Source: Ignavibacteriota bacterium | GTDB taxonomy: Bacteria > Bacteroidota > Ignavibacteria > Kapaibacteriales > UBA2268 | Direction: 5' to 3' | Length of the DNA: 64,000 bases | Assembly: GCA_020437395.1 (NCBI GenBank) | Contig: JAGQWJ010000006.1 | Location: forward strand, 1 to 64,000 | Part shown: positions 56,288-64,000 of the stretch, piece by piece | Layout: each line of letters begins with the position of its first letter | Numbering within the stretch: the stretch's first letter is position 1 | Notes under the pieces: model-generated | Database searches by the model: none | Told to the model about the DNA's origin: nothing | The model's input: the letters and a program-made list of their open reading frames with translations, nothing else | Translations under genes and position numbers: made by a program

Positions 56288-56932
56288 TTATTTAATAAAA
56301 ATAATTCTTTTTCTAAGTGTATAATATTTATTTCTAATTACTAAAAAATAATTGCCACTATTCATTGAACTTCTACTGAAATCTAATTTTAGTTTATTCT
56401 CACCCAATTCTGATTCAATTAAATCAGAATAGACAATATTCCCATCAAGATCAAATAATTCTAATTTACTTTTTTCAAAATAATTTGATAGATAGTTTAC
56501 ATTAAGAACACCCAATGAAGGCACTGGATAAACATTAGAATTTCTACTTACAAAGTCATCCTCAACTGAGCTAGTAGTTGGCTTGCTATTTGGATTCCAA
56601 GGTTGAGTAACCAAAGAAGGGTCACCAGGATTTGCTTGCCCAATTGACCATTGACCATCAGGGTCTTGAAGCTCTTCCCCATTTGTAAATCCGTCACCAT
56701 CCGAATCGATGTTAAAAATTAAATCCCATCTTACATTCCCATTACTTAGATTATCATTTACAGTTTCACCAAATAGAGTTCTTGCTCCTCCACCACCAGC
56801 ACTAATATGACAACTCGCACACTGAAACTTATTTCCGTTTGGAATTTGGTTGACTCTTTGAGGCCGAGATTCGAGTGGTTGTGTCACTAATCCAATCATT
56901 ATTACTAAAAAAAGTGTATTTAAAACATTCAT
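56288..56932 (-). CDS. Temptin-like T9SS-secreted protein
   Basis: A 214-residue protein: signal peptide (about 1-22; start at 56932 is chosen over one 45 bases upstream because it gives a proper signal, with AAGG before it), a temptin-like domain (IPNGNKFQCASCH, GGGGARTLFGETV, DSDGDGFTNGEELQDPDGQW), then a T9SS type A sorting domain (about 135-214: VYPVPSLGVLNVNYL ... SGNYFLVIRNKYYTLRKRIIF). The aspartate repeat should bind calcium. The two cysteines spell CxxCH but the surrounding pattern is that of temptin, where they make a disulfide. It should be exported by T9SS to the surface or medium. Confidence 0.85.
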   Translation of the reverse strand: MNVLNTLFLVIMIGLVTQPLESRPQRVNQIPNGNKFQCASCHISAGGGGARTLFGETVNDNLSNGNVRWDLIFNIDSDGDGFTNGEELQDPDGQWSIGQANPGDPSLVTQPWNPNSKPTTSSVEDDFVSRNSNVYPVPSLGVLNVNYLSNYFEKSKLELFDLDGNIVYSDLIESELGENKLKLDFSRSSMNSGNYFLVIRNKYYTLRKRIIFIK

Positions 56933-57001
56933 ATAAACCTTATGTTTAATAAAAAAAATATATAGTTGTATAAACAACTAAAACATCAAAAAGTTACAAG
57001 A

Positions 57002-58048
57002 TTACTCTGGTGACCCCATAATTCTTGCAAATATCTGTGTATCTGGGAAGTGTTCGAAGATTAGTTTAAGAAGAACTAATAATGGAATAGATATAATCAT
57101 ACCCGCTAATCCCCATATATAGCCCCAAAATACAAGACCAAAAATAACTGTTAAAGTATTTAATTTTAATCTATCACCAGTGATAATTGGTTCAACCAAG
57201 TTACCCATAACCATTTGTATTGAAGACAATATTAGCAAGAGGAAAATTACAGGTTGAAAAGTATCAAATTGTATAAAAGCCATAAGAACAGGTGGGATTG
57301 TTGCAATAATAGACCCAATAGAAGGTATAAAGTTTAAAAGAAATGCAATAAATCCAAAGAAAAATGCAAAATTAAGGTCAAAGAAAAGACAAGTTAAATA
57401 GACAAGAATCCCTGTTAAAAGACTAATTAACATCTTAATCATCAAATAAGAAAGTATAGACCCTTGAATTCTACTCATATTTTCTATCAATCTAGAATCA
57501 GTATCACCTTTAACGTGAGCTATATATAAATCATAGTCGGCCAATCCTATAAGTAGTACGACATAGTATAAGAAAAACATAACAAAAGAGCCAGAAAGAG
57601 AACTTAATAAATTTGCTAATGCTGGAATTGTGGCTGGAAGACCATATTCGTTAATTAAATACTCTAAATTAATTTTCTTATCAGCAGTTGAAAAAGCTGT
57701 ACCAAAGTTTGTATTTATCCAAACGACGACATTTTTGATTCGCATATTTAGTTTTTCAACTAAGAAATCTTGATTTTCAATAATAGATTGAATAGCTTCA
57801 TTCAAAATAGAATATACAGCAAAAACAACTAATAAGGTTATTAAAGTTACAGTTGGGAAAATAAGCCATTTCGGTGCTTTAAACCTTTGAAGAAATCCAA
57901 CTAATGGTTGGAACATTAGAGCTATAAGAATGGCTAAAGCTAAAGGAACAAGAATACCAGATAATTCCTTTAGCAAATACATAACTAGAACAAAAAGAAA
58001 TACGAATAGTATATTTTTGATCGAATTTAGTTGTGATTCATTATTCAT
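57002..58048 (-). CDS. AI-2E family transporter (PerM-like)
   Basis: A 348-residue membrane protein with about eight helices and the conserved C-terminal block GNLVEPIITGDRLKLNTLTVIFGLVFWGYIWGLAGMIISIP. It belongs to the AI-2E/PerM family; despite the name, most members' cargo is unknown and some act as Na+(Li+)/H+ antiporters. It is divergent from gyrA across a 206-base gap in which I see only a weak TATATTAG box for gyrA. Confidence 0.92.
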   Translation of the reverse strand: MNNESQLNSIKNILFVFLFVLVMYLLKELSGILVPLALAILIALMFQPLVGFLQRFKAPKWLIFPTVTLITLLVVFAVYSILNEAIQSIIENQDFLVEKLNMRIKNVVVWINTNFGTAFSTADKKINLEYLINEYGLPATIPALANLLSSLSGSFVMFFLYYVVLLIGLADYDLYIAHVKGDTDSRLIENMSRIQGSILSYLMIKMLISLLTGILVYLTCLFFDLNFAFFFGFIAFLLNFIPSIGSIIATIPPVLMAFIQFDTFQPVIFLLLILSSIQMVMGNLVEPIITGDRLKLNTLTVIFGLVFWGYIWGLAGMIISIPLLVLLKLIFEHFPDTQIFARIMGSPE

Positions 58049-58254
58049 TTGTATGCTGCAATTTTATACACTACACAATATAATTAATTATTTTTGATTA
58101 GTCCAATATTTTAAGTAAATTTTAGACAAAATAATCATCCAATGTAAGCACATAGAAAGCTAATTTGTTGATAATTAAGATAGACTTTTAATCGGATATT
58201 GCTTATATTAGCGGATTATAAAATTACATTTACAATATAAAGCAGCATAAATAA

Positions 58255-60744
58255 ATGGCACTTTTTGGAAACGAACACATCGTTGTTACGTCGTTAGAAG
58301 ATGAGATGCGTAATTCATATCTTGACTATTCAATGTCAGTAATAGTATCAAGAGCACTTCCAGATGTAAGAGACGGTTTGAAACCTGTACATAGACGTAT
58401 TTTGTACGCAATGCAAGAACTAGGCTTACAACCAAATAAACCACATAAGAAATCAGCCAGACTTGTTGGGGAAGTACTTGGTAAGTATCACCCACACGGC
58501 GATTCGTCGGTTTATGATGCCATGGTTAGATTGGCACAAGAATGGAGTATGCGTTATCCTTTTGTCGATGGGCAAGGAAACTTTGGCTCTGTAGATGGAG
58601 ACTCTCCTGCGGCTATGCGTTATACAGAAACAAGATTAGCAAACATCGCTACAGAAATGTTAAAAGACATTGATAAAAATACGGTTGATTTTAGATCGAA
58701 TTTTGATGAGTCTTTAGAAGAGCCCTCAGTACTACCTTCTGTTATCCCTTCTCTATTAATGAATGGTTCTTCTGGTATTGCGGTTGGTATGGCAACTAAT
58801 ATCCCACCACATAATTTAAGAGAGGTTTGTGCGGGGTTACAAGCATTGATTGAAAATCCTGATATGACTTCCGAAGAAATGATTAAGTACGTTCCTGCTC
58901 CAGATTTCCCTACTGGTGGTATAATATATGGCTATAAAGGCGTTCAGGAAGCAATAACTACGGGAAGAGGAAAAATAAAAGTAAGAGCTAAAGCAAGTAT
59001 TGAAGAAAATCACACTGGCTCAAAACAAGCAATTATAGTACATGAACTTCCTTATCAGGTTAATAAGGCCAATTTAATTGAAAAAATTGCAGATTTAGTA
59101 AGAAATAAAAGTTTAGAAGGTATCTCTGATATCAGAGACGAATCGGATAGAGATGGTCTCAGAATTGTTATCGAATTGAAAAGAGATGCTATAGCACTTG
59201 TAGTCTTAAATATGCTATTTAAGTTTACGCAAATGCAAGTTACATTTGGAGCAATATTATTAGCTCTTGACAAAGGTAGACCAAAGGTTATGACCATCAA
59301 AGAAATGATGGAAAAGTTCTTGGTTCATAGAAATGAAGTTATTGTACGTAAAACACAATTTGAACTTGATGCAGCTGAGAAAAGAGCTCACATTTTGGAA
59401 GGTTTTATAATTGCATTAGATAATATTGATGCTGTTATTAAAACAATTAGGGAATCTAGAGACCCAAACACCGCATCTACTTTGTTGCAAGAAAGATTCG
59501 AATTATCTGAAATTCAAGCAAAAGCAATTCTAGAGATGCGTTTGCAAAGATTAACTGGTTTAGAAATTGATAAAATTAGAGATGAGTACCGTGAAATATT
59601 ACAAACAATTGAAAGATTGCAAGCTATATTAGCTAACAAAGAGCTTCAATTACAAATTATTTCTGATGAATTGAAAGAAGTTGCTGAAAAATATGGAGAT
59701 GACCGTAGAACTGAGATTGTTCACGATGCAGATGATTTTGCGATAGAAGATATTATTGCAGATGAAGATGTAATCGTAACTATAACTAGAAATGGTTTAA
59801 TAAAACGTACTAAAGTCTCAACATATAGAAAACAAAATAAGGGTGGCAGAGGCTCTAAAGGAACTGGAACTCACGACGATGATTTCGTAGAACAAGTATT
59901 TCAAGCTTCTACGCACAATAATTTATTATTTTTTACTGATAAAGGTAAAGTGTATAAAGTTAAAGTCTATGATTTACCAGAAGGAAGTCGGACATCTAAG
60001 GGTAGATCATTAGCAAATGTGATAATGAAAGATCCCGATGAAAATGTTACTGCCTTCCAAACTGTAGTAGATTTTGATGCTGCTGATTCTTATATAATTA
60101 TGTGTACTAAATACGGTACAATAAAGAAAACTGAATTGTCTGCATTTGCAAACATACGTCAAAATGGTATTATAGCGATTGGATTGAAAGACGATGATAA
60201 AATGATTGGTGCCATGTTAACAAATGGAGATTATCAAGTTGTACTTGCAACTCATCACGGTTTAGCTTGTAGATTTATGGAAAGTGAAATCCGAGATATG
60301 GGTAGAACAGCACAAGGAGTCAGAGGAATTAGACTCTCTAAAGGTGATTATGTAGTTTCTATGGTAGTTGTAAGAAGAAATGATTCTCAATTGCTTATCA
60401 TTGGTGAAAATGGATATGGTAAGAGAACTGCACTGAATGAGTTTAGACTTACAAAACGAGGTGCAAAAGGAGTTATAGCAATGAATTTGACTGCAAAAAC
60501 AGGCAAAGTTGTTGGTATGATGAGCGTTTTAGACACACAAGATCTAATAGTGATTACTACTAAAGGGATATTAATTAGACAAAATATCAAAGATATTAGA
60601 ACTATTGGAAGAAATACTCAAGGCGTTAAACTTATAAGATTAGATAGTGGAGATCAAATTTCTGACTTTACTATTGTTAATGAAGACGAAGATATTGACA
60701 ATGATGATATACAAGAAGCTGATAATCAAGATACACTTCTTTAA
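58255..60744 (+). CDS. gyrA: DNA gyrase subunit A
   Basis: A 829-residue GyrA. The DNA-cleaving tyrosine is Y123 in AAMRYTETR. The quinolone-contact residues are S84 and D88 ([11 protein letters not shown]), the sensitive forms. The GyrA box QNKGGRG in the C-terminal wrapping domain marks gyrase rather than topoisomerase IV. The last 20 residues are acidic. Four bases after the stop comes the next gene, and a strong terminator lies within that gene's first codons. Confidence 0.97.
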   Translation: MALFGNEHIVVTSLEDEMRNSYLDYSMSVIVSRALPDVRDGLKPVHRRILYAMQELGLQPNKPHKKSARLVGEVLGKYHPHGDSSVYDAMVRLAQEWSMRYPFVDGQGNFGSVDGDSPAAMRYTETRLANIATEMLKDIDKNTVDFRSNFDESLEEPSVLPSVIPSLLMNGSSGIAVGMATNIPPHNLREVCAGLQALIENPDMTSEEMIKYVPAPDFPTGGIIYGYKGVQEAITTGRGKIKVRAKASIEENHTGSKQAIIVHELPYQVNKANLIEKIADLVRNKSLEGISDIRDESDRDGLRIVIELKRDAIALVVLNMLFKFTQMQVTFGAILLALDKGRPKVMTIKEMMEKFLVHRNEVIVRKTQFELDAAEKRAHILEGFIIALDNIDAVIKTIRESRDPNTASTLLQERFELSEIQAKAILEMRLQRLTGLEIDKIRDEYREILQTIERLQAILANKELQLQIISDELKEVAEKYGDDRRTEIVHDADDFAIEDIIADEDVIVTITRNGLIKRTKVSTYRKQNKGGRGSKGTGTHDDDFVEQVFQASTHNNLLFFTDKGKVYKVKVYDLPEGSRTSKGRSLANVIMKDPDENVTAFQTVVDFDAADSYIIMCTKYGTIKKTELSAFANIRQNGIIAIGLKDDDKMIGAMLTNGDYQVVLATHHGLACRFMESEIRDMGRTAQGVRGIRLSKGDYVVSMVVVRRNDSQLLIIGENGYGKRTALNEFRLTKRGAKGVIAMNLTAKTGKVVGMMSVLDTQDLIVITTKGILIRQNIKDIRTIGRNTQGVKLIRLDSGDQISDFTIVNEDEDIDNDDIQEADNQDTLL

Positions 60745-60748
60745 AAAA

Positions 60749-62635
60749 ATGATTTCGAAAATAAATAATAATAACGCTGGGATTTTAATAATTCTCAGCG
60801 TTTTTTTTATTTTCAATGGAAAGGGGTTTTCTAACACTAAGGATTCGTCCTTGTTAACTGTACCTTATGAATCACATGGTAGATTAATAAAAGATACATC
60901 GGACTTAATTAAAAAATCTACAATTCAAAGAATAAATTATAGTTCATTATTTGATATTCTCAATACAAGTAATGAATTATTTGGAATGTCTTTAGGTATT
61001 AATGGCCATAAAAATAATTTTTTAAGCTACGGTTCATTAGAAAACAATGTCGAGTTAGGTTTTAACGGACGTTCATTAAAAAATTATTATGATGGCAAAT
61101 ATAACATTGAGAATTTTTCTCCTGAATTCTTTGAAAGAATAGAAATTTTGAAAGGCTCTGACGCAGCCATTTTGTCCTCTGAACCTAATAATCTATATTT
61201 GAATATTCAAGAAATAATTTATAATACTAAAACACCTTTTACTCGACTATGGTATGCTCAAGAAGGGGGTTCATTTATCAGTGCAGATGGAATTTTTAGT
61301 CAAAATTTTTCAAAAGATTGGAATTTCACTTTTGGTTTTAAAAAAATCGATGATAGATTAAATTTTGACAACATGTCATCAGATTATTGGAATTTAAGAT
61401 TCATACTTAGATATAATATAGATTCTACATCTTCCCTATCTTTCTCTGATAATTTCACTAATAATTTGACAATTTCCAATGGAGGTTCAGACCCACTCAA
61501 TTCTTTCAATATTTATAGTCCTATCAACTCAACTTCTTATTACGAAAGTATAAAGTTGAGGAATTTAAGACATGATTTAAATTTAACCTACAGTAAGACT
61601 ATAGGATTGATAGAAATAAGCAACACAGCATTTCTAACTTCTGATATTAGTGAACGAGCTTTACCTCCGTTTGATAACAATGACACTTCAGGAAATACTG
61701 CTAACTCTGAATTTCAATATGGCAATAGATTAATTGTTGATGTTAATTCTGATGTTTTAGATTTGAAATTTGGATCTAATGTAAGTAGTTTTAGTTCTGA
61801 TGGTACAAACTTTTTCTCGAGTTATAGTGGAGTTAATTGGAACTTATTTTCACGAGCAGAGATTAAACTTAAAAATAATATAAATGTATCGGGAGGAATT
61901 AATTATGGTAATGACTCAAGAAGTACTTTCATATCTTTTGGAGAAAAGATTCAGTATGAATTTGATAATAATACCCATCTTTATCTAGACCATTCATTTA
62001 TTTCAAAAAATGGCTTGGTTCACAGTAAAGGTTTAAAGAATGAAGAAACAAATTTAATTATACTTGGATTACAAATTAGTGAATTGAATATCGAAGGTTT
62101 TTACAGAATTGCAAAAAATCCTATTTATAATAAATTGATTAATGCATATACAACCGAACAGTATAATATTAGTGATTATAATGCTTTGGGAGGTAATGTA
62201 TCTTACAATAACACTTTGCTAACAGATATATTCGATAACGAAGATAGAATCAGTTTTAAAATTCAAACAAAATTAAATATCATACTAAATAATGAAGAAT
62301 TTAAGAATTACTATCCTTTGTTCACCTTAAATGCTGGTCTGAATTATTTATTAATGATAAATAAAAGTGAATTAAATTTAGGTTTCAAGGCCGGGTTACT
62401 TGATTCTAAAGTTGCACCTCGATATATCCCAATTTCAAATAGCTATATTAATACAACTGAAAAAGTTGGTATTCAAACAACAGGACTTAACTTATATTCA
62501 ATTATGAAACTAGGAAACGCATTTGTAAAAATTGAATGGGAGAATGTATTAAATGCCAATTATTATTTTGTTTCATATTATCCTGAACGCGGTCAGATAG
62601 TAAAACTTTCAGTAGCATGGTCATTTTTTGATTAA
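60749..62635 (+). CDS. TonB-receptor-like outer-membrane barrel protein
   Basis: A 628-residue protein with a signal peptide (about 1-27: AGILIILSVFFIFNGKGFS), a plug-like segment (about 45-130; GRSLKNYYDGKYNIENF then FERIEILKGSDAAILSS, which is the end of the TonB-receptor plug), and a beta barrel (about 140-628) of alternating strands ending in LSVAWSFFD, with a terminal aromatic. It lacks an obvious TonB box and the CarboxypepD domain, so it may be a plug-reduced receptor. The start at 60749 is supported by the signal peptide; in-frame codons upstream lie within gyrA. Confidence 0.7.
   Translation: MISKINNNNAGILIILSVFFIFNGKGFSNTKDSSLLTVPYESHGRLIKDTSDLIKKSTIQRINYSSLFDILNTSNELFGMSLGINGHKNNFLSYGSLENNVELGFNGRSLKNYYDGKYNIENFSPEFFERIEILKGSDAAILSSEPNNLYLNIQEIIYNTKTPFTRLWYAQEGGSFISADGIFSQNFSKDWNFTFGFKKIDDRLNFDNMSSDYWNLRFILRYNIDSTSSLSFSDNFTNNLTISNGGSDPLNSFNIYSPINSTSYYESIKLRNLRHDLNLTYSKTIGLIEISNTAFLTSDISERALPPFDNNDTSGNTANSEFQYGNRLIVDVNSDVLDLKFGSNVSSFSSDGTNFFSSYSGVNWNLFSRAEIKLKNNINVSGGINYGNDSRSTFISFGEKIQYEFDNNTHLYLDHSFISKNGLVHSKGLKNEETNLIILGLQISELNIEGFYRIAKNPIYNKLINAYTTEQYNISDYNALGGNVSYNNTLLTDIFDNEDRISFKIQTKLNIILNNEEFKNYYPLFTLNAGLNYLLMINKSELNLGFKAGLLDSKVAPRYIPISNSYINTTEKVGIQTTGLNLYSIMKLGNAFVKIEWENVLNANYYFVSYYPERGQIVKLSVAWSFFD
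60773..60808 (+). terminator. Terminator hairpin inside the signal-peptide codons
   Basis: AACGCTGGGA pairs with TTCTCAGCGTT (10 pairs with one G-U) around a 10-base loop, and is followed by TTTTTTTT at 60801-60808. This is a full intrinsic terminator shape 28 bases after the gyrA stop, but it covers about codons 9-20 of the barrel gene. Confidence 0.75.
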
Positions 62636-64000
62636 TTAACTTTTATCATTCTATTGAAACTAGGTTCCGATGATTTGTTTACTATAACTAGTTTATAGTA
62701 ATAAATTCCGGAAGAAACCGAATTACCAAAAGAGTCTAAACCATCCCAATCGATTTTATTTTCACCAAAATTGGCATTTGATTCAATAGTTTTAATCTCT
62801 GAACCTAAGGCATTATAAATTGTTACTCGAACTTTAATATTATTTTCCTTACCAACATAATTATATTTAAAGGATGTGTTTTCATCAAATGGGTTTGGAT
62901 AATTTATTAATTCATTAGTAAAATAATCATTAGAAACTATTAAATCAATATTAAGTGTATCAGCATGATTTCCAGTTGCGTCCTCGCCAATGACATTTAA
63001 TATATTCTGACCTATATCTAATTTTTCTGTTGGTCTGAAAGTCACTCTTGCTTTTAAATCCCCTTGGTTAATTAGTTCAAAATTAAATGTATCTACATTA
63101 TTATTAAGCATTACTTTTCTGTTAATTCTATTAAATATGACATTTTCTTTCAAAACTTCTAATGTAGATTTGTCATAAAGTTCCACTGAGAATATTGGTC
63201 TTTCAGAAACAAATGATTTATCGCTTAGTTCAACTCCATCTGCGTAAGCAATAAGCCAAGGTTTTGTCGTATCTTCATCAATTTTGATATCGGCCCTTAA
63301 TATGTTATTGAATGTAAACAGTTCATTCAATTGCGATTTAGGGTCTATTTGTGAAAATAACATATTCTCAGTTGCAAATTCAGTAGTATTAAAATCAATC
63401 AATGTATTTAAACTAGTGTCTGTAGCTAATAGTGGAATATTCTTATTTTTCTTTATAGGATTAAAATTATTCTCAATTGTGAATTCAAATTCAATATTTT
63501 CTGCAATCGATCTAGTTGAAATGTTTTCAACTTTATAAGTAAACTCAGCCGTCTCACCTCTTTCATAATTATCTTTATTTAGTTTTGATTCCGATTTAAT
63601 GACAGCTAATTCCGGAGTTGGGACAAAATCAATCTTTACGAAGTTGAAACTAAATGGACTACCAACACTATCTCTTTTGAAAATCATATCCAAGTTTAAT
63701 GATGGGTTTTCGTTACAATCAATTTCTGACATATCTGTTATATTCTTGTTGCTGTTCAATATTGTGGCACCGTTTGAATTGAATTTGGTGTCTGTACTTA
63801 TATTATCACCAGTATAATTAATATTACTGCTAATAAATTTCTTTGACTTACCAACATTTTCGATTAATACTCTTGCGTTTGTTTGAAATCTAGTAAATTC
63901 AGTTGTTAATTGAATAGTATCTCCAAGTAAATGATAATCAATCGTTGACTCAGGAAATCCAATTCTTGTAAACATTACGAAACTTGAGTTAAATTGAAGT
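62632..64000 (-). CDS. T9SS-sorted surface protein, 5' end beyond window
   Basis: At least 455 residues in frame to the window edge without a stop, so the gene continues upstream. It shows a stack of Ig-like/CARDB beta domains (TPELAVIKSESKLNKDNYERG; ETAEFTYKVENIS) and ends with a FlgD-type T9SS sorting domain (LINYPNPFDENTSFKYNY, GENKIDWDGLDSFGNSVSSG, YYYKLVIV). In Ignavibacteria-like genomes this C-terminal set often follows a C25 gingipain-like peptidase; whether that is so here cannot be seen. An ATG at 63975 is probably internal. Its stop overlaps the barrel gene stop. Confidence 0.85.
   Translation of the reverse strand, partial: LQFNSSFVMFTRIGFPESTIDYHLLGDTIQLTTEFTRFQTNARVLIENVGKSKKFISSNINYTGDNISTDTKFNSNGATILNSNKNITDMSEIDCNENPSLNLDMIFKRDSVGSPFSFNFVKIDFVPTPELAVIKSESKLNKDNYERGETAEFTYKVENISTRSIAENIEFEFTIENNFNPIKKNKNIPLLATDTSLNTLIDFNTTEFATENMLFSQIDPKSQLNELFTFNNILRADIKIDEDTTKPWLIAYADGVELSDKSFVSERPIFSVELYDKSTLEVLKENVIFNRINRKVMLNNNVDTFNFELINQGDLKARVTFRPTEKLDIGQNILNVIGEDATGNHADTLNIDLIVSNDYFTNELINYPNPFDENTSFKYNYVGKENNIKVRVTIYNALGSEIKTIESNANFGENKIDWDGLDSFGNSVSSGIYYYKLVIVNKSSEPSFNRMIKVN

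Noticed and set aside
56760-56840. CxxCH as a cytochrome c heme site
   Set aside because: There is no methionine ligand region typical of cytochrome c, and the flanking residues match temptin, in which the cysteines pair. Left as an open test.
58495-58530. Quinolone-resistance changes in gyrA
   Set aside because: S84 and D88 (E. coli 83 and 87) are the unaltered residues.
60647-60748. Longer N-terminus for the barrel protein, starting within gyrA
   Set aside because: It would put 34 mixed residues before the signal peptide. The start at 60749 directly begins a normal signal.
1-64000. CRISPR arrays, insertion sequences, prophage or integrase genes
   Set aside because: No spaced direct repeats, transposase, integrase or phage genes are visible on reading both strands.

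Overview
The window is AT-rich chromosomal DNA (a hand count of 2161-2280 gives 37 G/C in 120) from a Gram-negative member of the Bacteroidota/Chlorobiota assemblage. Evidence for this: an outer membrane (LptC and LptF/G parts, TolC, TonB/ExbD), type IX secretion (T9SS) C-terminal sorting domains, a short RpoD lacking region 1.1, a eukaryote-like dimeric glycyl-tRNA synthetase, a two-subunit glycine decarboxylase, and Bacteroidota-style TAnnTTTG promoter elements. Together these fit an Ignavibacteria/Kapabacteria-like lineage. That placement is inference. I see no CRISPR array, insertion sequence or prophage, and no gene-free stretch longer than 300 bases.

Layout. 1-1738: tRNA-Arg, a lipid-linked glycan flippase of clearly higher GC, and a small membrane protein. 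1735-6058: scpAB, alr and a PorE-like lipoprotein. 6123-7776: 1-pyrroline-5-carboxylate dehydrogenase with its own promoter and terminator. 7854-16190: one leftward fatty-acid operon, yceD-rpmF-plsX-fabH-fabD-fabG-acpP-fabF-rnc-gcvPB, whose promoter holds a 17-bp inverted repeat. 16210-22965: an envelope energy-transduction cluster (STAS protein, TolQ/ExbB, two ExbD, two TonB, orphan PstS-like protein, TPR protein). 23097-32402: housekeeping genes (prmC, pyrB, hup, pgsA, tpiA, lptC, a dicarboxylate symporter with an unusual insert, OsmC, metallo-hydrolase, lipA, rpoD). 32461-39266: ctp, glyS, an amidase, an aromatic amino acid lyase and a type-4 uracil-DNA glycosylase. 39268-52239: an apparent leftward run of eleven tightly packed genes (heparinase-like lyase, flippase, LptF/G permease, a divergent GldL/GldM-like pair, TolC, RDD protein, HlyD-type adaptor, ABC ATPase, two ABC permeases). 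52289-56242: HicB-like protein, CPBP protease, TPR protein, NamZ-type muramidase, GNAT. 56288-64000: a temptin-like T9SS cargo, an AI-2E transporter, gyrA, a TonB-receptor-like barrel, and the 3' part of another T9SS cargo gene that runs off the window.

How it works together. Much of the window serves the cell envelope: phospholipid precursors (fab/plsX/pgsA), LPS export, peptidoglycan turnover (alr, amidase, NamZ), PMF-driven energising of the outer membrane (Exb/Ton), efflux and type IX secretion. The most interesting item is the pair at 45756-47955. It has the membrane topology, gene order and key charged residues expected of the T9SS/gliding motor GldL-GldM, but is highly diverged and sits inside an LPS-export/efflux operon away from any gldK or gldN. 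With the PorE-like lipoprotein and two CTD cargoes it suggests a divergent T9SS in this lineage.
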